Shown: positions 18,166 to 27,687 of the stretch, in pieces
How the letters are laid out: every line of letters starts with the position of its first letter
Position numbering within the stretch: position 1 is the first letter of the stretch
Source: QQWI01 sp964522015
Lineage (GTDB): Bacteria; Bacillota; Clostridia; Peptostreptococcales; Acidaminobacteraceae
DNA: 64,000 nucleotides
Direction: 5' to 3'
Assembly (NCBI GenBank): GCA_964522015.1
Contig: CAZFST010000001.1
Span: forward strand, 248,001-312,000
Program-made: the position numbers and the translations under genes
Notes under the pieces: model-generated
Seen by the model: the letters and a program-made list of their open reading frames with translations, nothing else
What the model was told of the DNA's origin: nothing
Database searches by the model: none

Positions 18166-19953
18166 ATGAGCGCATTTAATGGTCATATCCTGGTATGTGG
18201 CGGCACTGGATGTATGTCTCAGCAAGCTGAGAACATCATCGCATCTCTCAACGACAAGCTCGTTGAATTCGGCTACGACCAAGAGATACAAGTAGTAAAA
18301 ACAGGGTGTTTTGGTTTCTGTGGTGCAGGACCAATTCTTAAAATTCTTCCTGATAACACAGTATATGTTTATGTCAGCGAAGCAGATACAGAAGAAATCA
18401 TCAAAGAACACATCATCAAAGGACGTAGAATTGACAGACTTCTTTACAAAGGTGAAGACGGCGCGCCACAAGATGATAACAATATGAATTTCTACAAAAA
18501 ACAATACCGTATCGCGCTAAGAAACTGTGGTCTTATTGATCCAGAAAACATCGAAGAGTATATTGGCTTTGATGGTTACCAAGCACTTGGTAAAGTTTTG
18601 ACTGAAATGACACCAGAGCAAGTTTGCAAACATGTTCAAGACTCAGGTCTACGTGGCAGAGGCGGCGGTGGTTTCTCTACTGGTTTGAAGTGGGAATTCA
18701 CACGACGTGAAGTCAACGAGCAAAAATATATTCTTTGTAACGCTGACGAAGGAGATCCAGGTGCCTTTATGGACCGTTCTATATTAGAAGGTGACCCACA
18801 TTCAGTTATCGAAGCAATGGCTATTGGTGGCTATGCAATTGGCGCAGATACTGGTATTGTTTATATCCGTGCAGAGTATCCACTTGCTATTAAACGCTTA
18901 GAAGTTGCTCTTGGACAAGCTCGAGAAATCGGACTTCTTGGCAACGACATCATGGGTACTGGCTTTAACTTTGATATCAAAGTTAAACTTGGCGCTGGCG
19001 CATTTGTTTGCGGCGAAGAGACTGCACTTATCAATTCAGTAGAAGGTAAGCGTGGCGAACCAAATAAAAAACCACCTTTCCCATCTGTTGAAGGTCTTTG
19101 GAAAAAGCCGTCATGCGTTAATAACGTAGAAACTTATGCTAATATTCCTGTTATCATTCTTAAGGGTGCAGATTGGTTTAGCAGCATCGGTACAGAAAAA
19201 TCAAAAGGCACTAAAGTATTTGCACTTGCTGGTAAAATCAATAATGTTGGTCTTTGTGAAGTACCGATGGGTACAACACTCAGAGAAATCATTTACGATA
19301 TCGGTGGTGGCATTTGCGATGGTAAAGATTTCAAAGCCGTTCAAACTGGTGGTCCATCAGGTGGCGTTATCACTAAAGCTGATCTTGATACACCAATCGA
19401 TTATGATTCATTAAAAGCCATTGGATCAATGATGGGTTCTGGTGGTATGATCGTCATGGACGAAGATAACTGTATGGTTTCTATTGCTAAATTCTACTTG
19501 GAGTTTACACAAGATGAATCATGTGGTAAATGTACACCTTGTCGTGTTGGTACTAAGCGTATGTTTGAAATTCTAGAAAGAATCTGCGATGGTCATGGCC
19601 GTCCAGAAGACATCGAAAATCTTCAAATGCTAGGTAACATGATTAAAGATACAGCACTTTGTGGATTAGGTCAGACTGCTCCAAATCCAGTGCTTTCAAC
19701 GCTTACGTACTTTAGAGAAGAGTACGAAGAGCATATTCACAATGGTTTCTGTAGAACAGGTGAATGTACAGCATTAGCAAAATACTCAATTATCGCAGAC
19801 AAATGCGTTGGTTGTACACTTTGTGCTAGAAAATGCCCTGTCAACTGTATTTCCGGCAAAGTCAAAGAAGCTCATGTCATTGATCAAGCAGCATGCATTA
19901 AGTGCGGCGCTTGTGAAGCGGCGTGCAAATTTGGCGCCGTAGTCAAAGGTTAG
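18166..19953 (+). CDS. hydB: NuoF-like NADH-binding subunit of bifurcating hydrogenase (HydB)
   Basis: 595 residues; AGGAGGA before ATG. In order: a thioredoxin-like [2Fe-2S] domain (CGGTGC and CFGFC, residues 1-90); the NuoF domain with the flavin/NADH-binding Gly-rich GLRGRGGGGFSTGLKW and NADEGDPGAFMDRS; a [4Fe-4S] motif ESCGKCTPCRVG; and a C-terminal two-cluster ferredoxin (CVGCTLCARKCP and CIKCGACEAAC). This is the FMN-containing subunit where bifurcation is thought to happen. Length is typical of HydB (about 600). The downstream hydA start is 11 bases after the stop. Confidence 0.95.
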   Translation: MSAFNGHILVCGGTGCMSQQAENIIASLNDKLVEFGYDQEIQVVKTGCFGFCGAGPILKILPDNTVYVYVSEADTEEIIKEHIIKGRRIDRLLYKGEDGAPQDDNNMNFYKKQYRIALRNCGLIDPENIEEYIGFDGYQALGKVLTEMTPEQVCKHVQDSGLRGRGGGGFSTGLKWEFTRREVNEQKYILCNADEGDPGAFMDRSILEGDPHSVIEAMAIGGYAIGADTGIVYIRAEYPLAIKRLEVALGQAREIGLLGNDIMGTGFNFDIKVKLGAGAFVCGEETALINSVEGKRGEPNKKPPFPSVEGLWKKPSCVNNVETYANIPVIILKGADWFSSIGTEKSKGTKVFALAGKINNVGLCEVPMGTTLREIIYDIGGGICDGKDFKAVQTGGPSGGVITKADLDTPIDYDSLKAIGSMMGSGGMIVMDEDNCMVSIAKFYLEFTQDESCGKCTPCRVGTKRMFEILERICDGHGRPEDIENLQMLGNMIKDTALCGLGQTAPNPVLSTLTYFREEYEEHIHNGFCRTGECTALAKYSIIADKCVGCTLCARKCPVNCISGKVKEAHVIDQAACIKCGACEAACKFGAVVKG

Positions 19954-19964
19954 GAGGTGACAGT

Positions 19965-21707
19965 ATGAAAATGATTAATATTACAATTAACGGTAAACAA
20001 CTTCAAGTTGCCGAAGGTACAACTGTACTTCAAGCAGCTAAAGAAGTTGGCGTTCATATTCCAACGCTCTGTCACATGGACTTGGAAGGCTTTGGCATTG
20101 TAAACCAAGTCGCTTCTTGCCGTGTGTGCGTTGTAGAAGTTGCTGGTAGACCAGCATTGGCACCTTCTTGTGCTGAAAAAGTATTTGAAGGCATGGTTGT
20201 TAAAACGGATTCTGTACGTGCCATTACTGGTCGTCGTATGGCTGTTGAACTTTTGCTTTCTAACCACCCTAAAGATTGTTTAACTTGCGCTAAAAACCTT
20301 GAGTGCGAATTACAATCATTGGCTCACGAACTCAATGTCCGTGAAATCAAATGGGATGGCGAGATGATGCATTTTGAAAAAGATACATCTTCTGCTTCAA
20401 TTGTTAAAGATCCTAATAAATGTGTTATGTGCAGACGTTGCGAAACGATGTGTAACACGGTTCAAACTTGCGGCGTATTGTCTGCTGTTAATCGTGGTTT
20501 CAACACTTTTGTCGGTCCTGCATTCAACATGGATATGGTTGATTCTAGCTGTACGTTCTGTGGACAATGTGTCGCTGTATGCCCTACAGCTGCACTTACT
20601 GAAGTTAATAGCACGTCTAAAGTTTGGTCAGCTCTTGTTAACCCAGCAAAACACGTAATCGTTCAAGCTGCCCCTGCAATACGAGTGGCGATTGGCGAAT
20701 CATTTGGCATGCCAGCTGGTGAGATCACAACTGGAAAATTAGCTGCTTCACTTCGTAAATTAGGTTTCGATGGCGTATTTGATACGGATTTTGCAGCCGA
20801 CCTTACTATCATGGAAGAAGCATCTGAATTGGTTCACCGTATCACGCACAACGGTACTTTGCCAATCTTGACTTCTTGCTGCCCAGCTTGGGTTAAGTTC
20901 TTTGAGCATCAGTTCCCAGATATGCTTGATATCCCATCATCTTGTAAGTCGCCACAAATCATGTTTGGTGCTATTGCTAAAACATATTACGCGCAGAAAA
21001 AGGGCATCAATCCAGCAGACATCGTGGTAGTTTCTATCATGCCTTGTCTTGCTAAAAAAGCAGAAGCTGCACGTACTGAGCTATCAGAAGATGGTTTGCA
21101 AGATGTTGACTTGGTACTCACTACCCGCGAATATGCTCAAATGCTTAAAGAAGCAGGGGTTGACTTTGCAAATCTTGAAGATGAAGATTTTGATAGCATG
21201 CTCGGTGAATCAACTGGCGCTGCTGTTATCTTTGGCGCAACTGGTGGTGTTATCGAAGCGGCTACAAGAACTGCTTACGAATGGGTTACTGGCGAGACAC
21301 TTGAAAATGTTGATTTCCATCAACTACGTGGCTTAGAAGGTATCCGTGCTGCAGAAGTTCAAGTAGGCGACATGACACTTAATATCGGTATTGCCCATGG
21401 TCTTGGTAATGCTAGAAAATTACTTGAAGACATTCGCGACGGCAAATCACACTTCCACGCAATCGAAATCATGGCTTGTCCTGGTGGTTGTATTGGTGGT
21501 GGCGGTCAACCATATCACCACGGTGACATGGATATTATCCGTAAGCGTCAAGCGGCAATCTATAAAGAAGACGCTGGTAAAACAAAACGTAAATCACACG
21601 AAAATGAAGAAATCATTAGACTTTACAAGGAATTCCTTGGCGAGCCTTATGGTGAAAAAGCACATCATTTGTTGCATACACACTATTCAGCAAAAGAGCG
21701 CATCTAG
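19965..21707 (+). CDS. hydA: [FeFe]-hydrogenase catalytic subunit (HydA)
   Basis: The start at 19965 is set by AGGAGGTGACAG just before the ATG; an upstream start in frame would overlap hydB without such a site. 580 residues. N-terminal [2Fe-2S] ferredoxin domain (HIPTLCHMDLEG, CRVC), a His-Cys3 cluster site (HPKDCLTCAKNLEC), two [4Fe-4S] sites (CVMCRRCETMC, CTFCGQCVAVCP), then the H-cluster domain with its three signatures: TSCCPAWVKF, MPCLAKKAEA and MACPGGCIGGGGQP. All H-cluster Cys are present, so it should be active in reversible H2 formation in the cytoplasm. It is the last gene of the operon. No hydE/F/G maturases are in the window. Confidence 0.96.
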   Translation: MKMINITINGKQLQVAEGTTVLQAAKEVGVHIPTLCHMDLEGFGIVNQVASCRVCVVEVAGRPALAPSCAEKVFEGMVVKTDSVRAITGRRMAVELLLSNHPKDCLTCAKNLECELQSLAHELNVREIKWDGEMMHFEKDTSSASIVKDPNKCVMCRRCETMCNTVQTCGVLSAVNRGFNTFVGPAFNMDMVDSSCTFCGQCVAVCPTAALTEVNSTSKVWSALVNPAKHVIVQAAPAIRVAIGESFGMPAGEITTGKLAASLRKLGFDGVFDTDFAADLTIMEEASELVHRITHNGTLPILTSCCPAWVKFFEHQFPDMLDIPSSCKSPQIMFGAIAKTYYAQKKGINPADIVVVSIMPCLAKKAEAARTELSEDGLQDVDLVLTTREYAQMLKEAGVDFANLEDEDFDSMLGESTGAAVIFGATGGVIEAATRTAYEWVTGETLENVDFHQLRGLEGIRAAEVQVGDMTLNIGIAHGLGNARKLLEDIRDGKSHFHAIEIMACPGGCIGGGGQPYHHGDMDIIRKRQAAIYKEDAGKTKRKSHENEEIIRLYKEFLGEPYGEKAHHLLHTHYSAKERI

Positions 21708-21723
21708 TTTTCATCTAAAAATC

Positions 21724-21754
21724 AACATCCCAACTTTTGTTGGGATGTTTTTTT
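21724..21754 (+). terminator. Terminator of the hyd operon
   Basis: Perfect 11-bp stem AACATCCCAAC / GTTGGGATGTT, TTTT loop, seven-base T-run. Confidence 0.92.
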
Positions 21755-21898
21755 ATGTCGATTAAGTTTTTTGTGTATATTCTTTATTTAAATAAGTATA
21801 TATCGAATAGACATTATTATTATCGATTTTCGAGTATTGCGCTTTGATATACCATTGTTTTCCCTAAAAGTAGCCGTTAAAACCATATTGTCTGACAA

Positions 21899-21927
21899 TT
21901 GATGACGAACAGTTAAACTGTTATAGT
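21899..21927 (+). promoter_or_regulatory. Predicted pyc promoter with internal operator-like dyad
   Basis: -35 TTGATG (21899-21904), 17-bp spacer, -10 TATAGT (21922-21927). A perfect 7+1+7 palindrome, AACAGTTAAACTGTT (21908-21922), fills the spacer, where a bound repressor would block RNA polymerase. Confidence 0.55.
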
Positions 21928-21959
21928 GTTTTTAATTCGTAATCAGGGGGATTGTTCAA

Positions 21960-24900
21960 ATGAAAAATATCAAGCGTGTTTTAGTTGCAAATCGTGGTGA
22001 AATAGCAATTCGAATCATAAGAGCCTGCCATGAATTAGGTATTCGCGCCATTGCAGTTTATTCAAACGAAGATAAGCAAGCGCTTTTCCGAACAAAAGCC
22101 GATGAAGCATATGAGATTGGTCATAACAAAGGGCCTGTTGAAGCCTATTTAAACATCAACGAGATCATTGCTGTAGCAAAAGCCAAAGGTGCAGATGCCA
22201 TTCACCCTGGTTATGGATTTTTAGCTGAAAATGCAGAATTTGCTAAAAAATGCGAACAAGCTGGTTTGATTTTTATCGGACCAAGTTATCAAGCCATTGC
22301 AGCAATGGGTGATAAAATCAAGTCAAAGATCCTTGCTAAACAGGCAGGGGTTCCTACAATTCCAGGTTCCACCAAATCCATCGCGACAGTAGCACAGGCT
22401 CGTGAAATAGCCATTGAATGTGGCTACCCAATCATGGTAAAAGCCTCAGCAGGTGGTGGTGGCCGTGGAATGCGCATTGTTCATAAAGAAGAAGATCTAG
22501 CCCATGGATTTGAAAGTGCTAAACGAGAGGCTTTCAAGGCTTTTGGAAACGGCGATATGTTTATTGAAAAATTTCTTGCTAATCCTAAACACATCGAGAT
22601 ACAAATATTAGCAGATGCTCAAGGTGAGACATTGCATTTGTTCGAGCGAGACTGCTCTATACAAAGACGACACCAAAAAATTATTGAGTTTGCTCCAGCA
22701 ATTAGTATTAAGGAGAGCACAAAAGAAGCCCTCTATGCAGCCGCTATCAAGATTGCAAAGCAAGTCAATTACAAAAACGCAGGCACAGTAGAATTTCTGG
22801 TGGATGAAGCAGAAAATTTTTATTTTATTGAAATGAACCCCCGTATTCAAGTGGAACATACCATCACTGAAAATATTACAGGGATTGACATTGTCCAATC
22901 TCAAATCAAAATCGCAAGTGGGTACTGTTTCTCAGATCCCGAACTAAATCTCAAACAAGAGAGTATCAGCCACCGGGGATTTTCTATACAATGTCGCGTA
23001 ACAACCGAAGATCCCACAAACAACTTTATGCCCGATACAGGCCGACTGGACGTTTACCGTACGGGGTCAGGCTTTGGTATAAGATTAGATGGAGGCAATG
23101 GTTTTACAGGTGCTATTATAACGCCCTTCTATGATAGTTTACTTTTCAAGGTGATCGGCACATCACTCACGTTTGAAGATGCCATTCAAAAGTCAGCAAG
23201 AGCCCTCAGAGAGGCACAGATATCAGGGGTCAAGACAAACATACCATTTTTATTAAATGTCCTTAACCATGAAATTTTCAAGAACGGTAACTGCAGTACT
23301 AATTTTATCGAACAAAATGAAACCTTATTTGATATCAAACCAAAACAAGATATTGAAGCACAAATTCTACAGTATATTGGCGAGAAGGTGATTTACGAAA
23401 CAAAAGGTGAAAAGCCAAATTTCGATATTCCAAAAGTGCCTGACACTGAAAATTTAGCCTATTCGTTCGGTAGTAAACAAATATTTGAACAAGGGGGGGC
23501 CCAAGGGATTGTCGAATCAATACGGCAATCGCAAAGTCTACTGATAACAGATACCACCATGCGGGATGCCCATCAGTCCCTTGTCGCCACCCGAGTACGG
23601 ACCAAAGATATGGTAAAGGTGGCACAAGCCACATCCAAACTCGCACCCCAACTATTTTCAGCCGAAGTCTGGGGTGGTGCGACTTTTGATGTTGCATACA
23701 GATATCTCAATGAGTGCCCCTGGGAACGGTTGAAGCAGTTGAGAAATCTGATGCCCAATACCCTTTTACAAATGCTCATACGGGGAGCCAATGCAGTGGG
23801 CTATAAAAACTACCCGGACAACGTCATTAAAAGATTTATTTTTCAAGCAAAAGAAAGTGGCGTAGACCTCTTTAGAATTTTTGATTCACTCAACTGGGTT
23901 GAAGGCATGCAAGTGGCCATCGATGCCGTAAGAGATTCAGGGGGAATAGCAGAAGTGGCCCTTTGTTATACAGGGGATATACTGGACCAGACAAAGACAA
24001 AATACACCCTTGAGTATTATGTTGAAAAAGCAAAAGAAATAGAAGCTGCAGGAGCCCATATTTTAGGGATTAAAGATATGGCTGGTCTGCTTAAGCCCTA
24101 TGCTGCTTTTCAGCTAGTGAAAGCTCTCAAAGAAGCCATCCGCATTCCAATACACCTTCACACCCATGATACAACGGGTAATGGGGTAGCCACTGTTTTA
24201 ATGGCAGCAGAGGCTGGGGTAGATATCGTAGATGCCGCATTCAGCAGCATGTCCGGCTTAACATCACAACCGGCCATGAATGCCATAGTAGCAGCCCTTG
24301 AAAATACAGATCGAGCAACCGGCTTGGATCTTATGCAACTCCAAGAACTATCAGATTACTGGGAAACTGTTAGGACGGTGTATCAAGATTTCGAAACAGG
24401 CCTTAAATCTCCTAGCGCAGAAATCTACCATTTTGAAATTCCAGGTGGACAATATTCTAATTTAAAACCGCAGGTTGAAAGTTTTGGGATGGGGCATAGA
24501 TTTGATGAGGTTAAACAGATGTACCGTAAGGTTAATTTTCTCTTTGGTGACATTGTCAAAGTAACGCCATCTTCAAAAGCAGTAGGGGACATGGCCATCT
24601 TTATGGTCCAGAACGATTTATCGCCAGAAAATCTATACGAAAAAGGTAAGGGGTTAACTTATCCTGATTCAGTGGTCGCATTAATGCAAGGCATGATGGG
24701 GCAACCGGATGAGCCATTTGATCCAGAGCTTCAGGCATTAATTCTTCAGGATGTGAAACCAATCACAGCAAGGCCTGGCTCCTATTTGGCGGATGAGGAT
24801 TTTGATGAAATTAAAATCAAACTCGGTGATCTGGGCATGGCTGCAACAGAAGAAAATGCATTGAGTTATTGCTTATACCCTAAAGTCTTTGAAGCCTATG

Positions 24901-25379
24901 TTAAACAAACAAAGCAGTTCGGAGATCTTTCCTTTTTAGGATCTGATGTTTTCTTCTATGGCTTAAGAGAAGGTGAAACCTGTGAAGCTGAGTTTGGTCT
25001 TGGAAAAAAAATGAATATTAAACTTGTTGAAATTGGAAAGCCAAGTGTGCAAAGTATTCGTAGATTGCAATTTGAAGTGGATGGTAATCGTAGAGAAATC
25101 ACTGTTAAAGAAAAAGAAAAGCAACAAAAATCAGAATCAGAAAATCAAAAAAAGAATCCAGATAACCCTTTAGAAATTGGTGCTAATATTCCGGGCGTCA
25201 TTTCAAAAATCAGTTGTCAAACTGGGGATCAAGTTCTAGAAGGGCAGATATTAGCCATTGTTGAAGCAATGAAAATGGAAACTGAAATAAAAGCCGTTGC
25301 TTCCGGCCGTATCGACCTAATCTTCTGTCAGGTGGGTCAGCCGGTTGAGAATGGAGACTTATTGATTAGACTGGTTTAG
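21960..25379 (+). CDS. pyc: Pyruvate carboxylase
   Basis: 1139 residues, the length of single-chain pyruvate carboxylases. Domain order: biotin carboxylase (1-450, VANRGEIAIRIIRA, GGGGRGMR ATP loop, EMNPRIQVEH); carboxyltransferase TIM barrel (about 525-800, TTMRDAHQSLVATRVRT, with HLHTHDTTGN metal ligands); central domain; biotin carrier domain at the C-terminus with VEAMKMET, the Lys being the biotin site. It makes oxaloacetate from pyruvate, ATP and bicarbonate, refilling the partial TCA cycle and supplying aspartate. Ribosome binding site CAGGGGG. Single gene with its own promoter and terminator. No biotin ligase gene is nearby. Confidence 0.96.
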   Translation: MKNIKRVLVANRGEIAIRIIRACHELGIRAIAVYSNEDKQALFRTKADEAYEIGHNKGPVEAYLNINEIIAVAKAKGADAIHPGYGFLAENAEFAKKCEQAGLIFIGPSYQAIAAMGDKIKSKILAKQAGVPTIPGSTKSIATVAQAREIAIECGYPIMVKASAGGGGRGMRIVHKEEDLAHGFESAKREAFKAFGNGDMFIEKFLANPKHIEIQILADAQGETLHLFERDCSIQRRHQKIIEFAPAISIKESTKEALYAAAIKIAKQVNYKNAGTVEFLVDEAENFYFIEMNPRIQVEHTITENITGIDIVQSQIKIASGYCFSDPELNLKQESISHRGFSIQCRVTTEDPTNNFMPDTGRLDVYRTGSGFGIRLDGGNGFTGAIITPFYDSLLFKVIGTSLTFEDAIQKSARALREAQISGVKTNIPFLLNVLNHEIFKNGNCSTNFIEQNETLFDIKPKQDIEAQILQYIGEKVIYETKGEKPNFDIPKVPDTENLAYSFGSKQIFEQGGAQGIVESIRQSQSLLITDTTMRDAHQSLVATRVRTKDMVKVAQATSKLAPQLFSAEVWGGATFDVAYRYLNECPWERLKQLRNLMPNTLLQMLIRGANAVGYKNYPDNVIKRFIFQAKESGVDLFRIFDSLNWVEGMQVAIDAVRDSGGIAEVALCYTGDILDQTKTKYTLEYYVEKAKEIEAAGAHILGIKDMAGLLKPYAAFQLVKALKEAIRIPIHLHTHDTTGNGVATVLMAAEAGVDIVDAAFSSMSGLTSQPAMNAIVAALENTDRATGLDLMQLQELSDYWETVRTVYQDFETGLKSPSAEIYHFEIPGGQYSNLKPQVESFGMGHRFDEVKQMYRKVNFLFGDIVKVTPSSKAVGDMAIFMVQNDLSPENLYEKGKGLTYPDSVVALMQGMMGQPDEPFDPELQALILQDVKPITARPGSYLADEDFDEIKIKLGDLGMAATEENALSYCLYPKVFEAYVKQTKQFGDLSFLGSDVFFYGLREGETCEAEFGLGKKMNIKLVEIGKPSVQSIRRLQFEVDGNRREITVKEKEKQQKSESENQKKNPDNPLEIGANIPGVISKISCQTGDQVLEGQILAIVEAMKMETEIKAVASGRIDLIFCQVGQPVENGDLLIRLV

Positions 25380-25460
25380 TACACTTATTGGGTTTGATAT
25401 ACTTTTAAGTAGTAATCAATCCAATGTCCTTGCACTATGATAGCCTTGAAATTCGCCCCG

Positions 25461-25502
25461 AAAAAGGCACTACAAACATGAAACTGTTTGTAGTGCCTTT
25501 TT
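25461..25502. terminator. Bidirectional terminator between pyc and the HAD gene
   Basis: Perfect 17-bp stem (25461-25477 / 25486-25502) with an A5 start and T5 end. It serves both convergent genes. Confidence 0.92.
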
Positions 25503-25565
25503 AATTAATCTATGATTTCTGGTCTTTTTTATTGACTGACTGGTTTACATTCAATATCTACTGTC

Positions 25566-26294
25566 TTAACGGATTGTTGGGGTCTTAGCATCCAATAGGT
25601 AAATCACATCTTTTCTTTCCACAATAATCTGGGCTGCTTCTCTGAGAACCTCATCTTCTCTAATGGCATTAAGAAGTTCCTGTGTAGGATTAATGGCAAC
25701 AGGGTGACCCACTAATTTAAACATAGCAATATCACCGTGTGTATCACCGTAAGCATAACTGTCTTCTAATGAGATATTATGCTTCTCAACCAAATTCAAA
25801 AGCGCCATTTTCTTACTGGCAGAATCCCACATACGTATGACTTTCCCAGTAAATTTACCGGTTTGGTCAACAATATATTTGGTTCCTACAGAATCAGAAA
25901 CCCCGTATTTTTGTGCCATTCGCTTCACCAAATATTCTGGTGCTCCAGAAATAAAAAACACAGCATGGCCCTGGGATTGATGCCATAGAATACGATCGCG
26001 GGTGCACATATAAACCTTATCACCCTGCAGGGCAACAACTTGGTCGGTGACAAATTCCATTTTCTTTTGTTCCATGCCAATAAGTGAAGTGATATAAGCT
26101 TCAGCTAAGTCAATCATGTAATCGTCATAATTCCCCCTTCTTTTTTGCCAATTTTGATATTTGGATTTTAACTGGGCATGCCAAATGGTTTCATCAACTA
26201 GTTCATATTTTAAAAGCTTCTTGAAATGCTCAATCATGAGAGAGTCTCGGTAGAAGGTTCCATCAATATCGAAAAAAGCAGCGGTTTTCATCAT
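25566..26294 (-). CDS. HAD-superfamily (HAD-IB, SerB-like) phosphatase
   Basis: 242 residues; GGAGAACGC before the ATG on the minus strand. HAD motif I FFDIDGTFY (D8, D10), motif II in FFISGAPEYL (Ser), motif III Lys in SASKKMALL and motif IV YGDTHGDIAM are all present. A helical cap follows motif I (about 15-90). This layout is that of the HAD-IB family, related to phosphoserine phosphatase and CicA-like hydrolases, where members act on phosphoserine, lysophospholipids or other small phosphates. The substrate is unclear. It is single-gene, convergent with pyc. Confidence 0.78.
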   Translation of the reverse strand: MMKTAAFFDIDGTFYRDSLMIEHFKKLLKYELVDETIWHAQLKSKYQNWQKRRGNYDDYMIDLAEAYITSLIGMEQKKMEFVTDQVVALQGDKVYMCTRDRILWHQSQGHAVFFISGAPEYLVKRMAQKYGVSDSVGTKYIVDQTGKFTGKVIRMWDSASKKMALLNLVEKHNISLEDSYAYGDTHGDIAMFKLVGHPVAINPTQELLNAIREDEVLREAAQIIVERKDVIYLLDAKTPTIR

Positions 26295-26639
26295 AGCGTT
26301 CTCCTTAAAATATATTTATCGTTAAAATTATATGCGTGTTTAAACTCAGCTTATAGGGGTATATTTATAACACAAACCTCATCAGAGGGGTTTTTCAAAT
26401 AAGCTTAAGAGGGGACGTTACCAATCAGATCTGAATCTGATTAAACCGATTTAAGTCCTATCGTAACAAACCTTCAAAGACAGAAACGCCATTACTCGTA
26501 TTATTTGGAACAGGAGGAATGTCTATCGTCAACGAGCACACAACCACAATTGAATATTTTTATCCTAAATGTGCTCTCTTAGGCTAACGGGTCACTTCAA
26601 GAAACAGATGAAGTGACCTGATTGAATTTTTTGATTCTT
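26295..26639. other. 345-bp non-coding region with three hairpins and a doubtful 22-codon ORF
   Basis: Hairpins: AACCTC/GAGGGGTT near 26375-26395; AATCAGAT/ATCTGATT (26423-26430, 26435-26442); GGTCACTTCA/TGAAGTGACC (26590-26599, 26609-26618), the last followed by a T-run on the plus strand. Just before it, 26519-26587 encodes MSIVNEHTTTIEYFYPKCAL plus two more residues, with AGGAGG only one base from the ATG, which is too close for normal initiation. A small plus-strand transcript ending at the third hairpin is possible. Confidence 0.4.
26590..26630 (+). terminator. Hairpin with downstream T-run, plus-strand terminator candidate
   Basis: Perfect 10-bp stem GGTCACTTCA/TGAAGTGACC; the T6 run begins nine bases after the stem, so it is a weak terminator. 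No clear plus-strand gene precedes it. Confidence 0.4.
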
Positions 26640-27266
26640 TTAGTGTTCTTCATTAAACATATGCAGTTGCTCAATAAAAGACTTTAAAATATTAGCGGTT
26701 AAACCCCAAATGATTCTTTCTTGATAGGTATAAAAGTAGACCACGTGTTCACCGGTTTTCCAGTGGTATTCAGTTCCGTTTTGAATTTTATGGTATGGAA
26801 AATCCGCTTGCAACAAATATTGTGTTTTCAAAAGATGCTTTTCAGGCTTTTGAACTGAAAGCTCGTCTAAAGGTACCGTAAAAATATGATCCACTTCAGA
26901 AGGATTTGGGGTTAAGGCCTTAATCCCATCCACATGGATAATGGCTACAAAGGGGTATAATAACGAGCCGAAAGGGGTCAAAATAAAGTCGGTGGGGCCA
27001 AGCACTTCTATCTGTGTCGTATCAATACCTAGCTCTTCACTGGCTTCCCGTATGGCTGCCTGGCGAGGCGTTTCTTCTGATTCAACCATTCCCCCTGGAA
27101 AACATATTTCCCCAGGTTGTGCTCGCATGTGATAGGCTCTGGTCTCAAAGATCAAATGCCACGCATCCTCAATTTTAATGAGAGGAATTAAGATGCCATA
27201 TGTTTTTGAAAGTCCAATTGGCTTAGGTGAGTGTGTTGAAAACTGAGACCACTTAGAATTTTCCAT
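26640..27266 (-). CDS. Nudix hydrolase, CoA diphosphatase (NudL-like)
   Basis: 208 residues from the start chosen here, where AAAGGTGG lies four bases before ATG; eight residues more are possible with an upstream ATG (27290). The Nudix box is complete: GGMVESEETPRQAAIREASEELGI (pattern GX5EX7REUXEEXGU), and upstream PGEICFPGG matches the UPF0035 signature of coenzyme A pyrophosphatases. Such enzymes cleave CoA to phosphopantetheine and 3',5'-ADP, probably as housekeeping. It is divergent from the ABC exporter across a repeat array. Confidence 0.82.
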   Translation of the reverse strand: MENSKWSQFSTHSPKPIGLSKTYGILIPLIKIEDAWHLIFETRAYHMRAQPGEICFPGGMVESEETPRQAAIREASEELGIDTTQIEVLGPTDFILTPFGSLLYPFVAIIHVDGIKALTPNPSEVDHIFTVPLDELSVQKPEKHLLKTQYLLQADFPYHKIQNGTEYHWKTGEHVVYFYTYQERIIWGLTANILKSFIEQLHMFNEEH

Positions 27267-27297
27267 AAGTCCACCTTTGTCTAGTATCATTAAAACA

Positions 27298-27488
27298 TAT
27301 AAGACAATGTCTCGTTATTTTAGACATTGTCCCTGCATGTAAGACAATGTCTGTAAAATTGAAACATTGTCCTTGGATGTAAGACAACGTCTGTAACATT
27401 GTCCCTGCATGTAAGACAATGTTCTATAACTTGAAGCATCATCCCTGCATGTAAGACAATGTTTGTAAACTTGAAACATTGTCTTATA
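27298..27488. repeat. Array of five ~40-bp direct repeats, each a stem-loop
   Basis: The decamer AAGACAATGT starts at 27301, 27341, 27381 (one change), 27413 and 27453: steps of 40, 40, 32 and 40 bp. Each is followed by its inverse (ACATTGTC) 13-23 bp on, degenerate in unit four. The array is bracketed by TATAAGACAATGT (27298) and its exact inverse ending at 27488. It fills the divergent region between the Nudix and ABC exporter genes. Confidence 0.8.
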
Positions 27489-27492
27489 AGTT

Positions 27493-27521
27493 TTGACGAA
27501 CGAAATAAATATGGGTATACT
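27493..27521 (+). promoter_or_regulatory. Predicted sigma-A promoter of the ABC exporter
   Basis: -35 TTGACG (27493-27498), 17-bp spacer, -10 TATACT (27516-27521), five bases after the repeat array. The ~160-base leader holds an imperfect hairpin GGTAGCAACA/TGTTGTTGCC at about 27593-27614. Confidence 0.7.
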
Positions 27522-27687
27522 AAGATAGTTAATGCTCGTTAGTTAGGCCCACAATTGGAGTTCGCGGTTGATGATTGAAAGCTGGTGCTCGTGGTAGCAA
27601 CATGTTGTTGCCCTAGCGTTGCTTGCAGTCAATGCTTAATTATACCACTGAAAAAACCAATAGCAAATGTTTATCAAAGGAGAAAAA

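Noticed and set aside
27298..27488. Possible CRISPR array
   Set aside because: The intervals between the repeated decamers are themselves related and contain the inverse of the decamer, spacing includes a 32-bp step, and no cas gene is nearby. It is a dyad array, not repeats with unique spacers.
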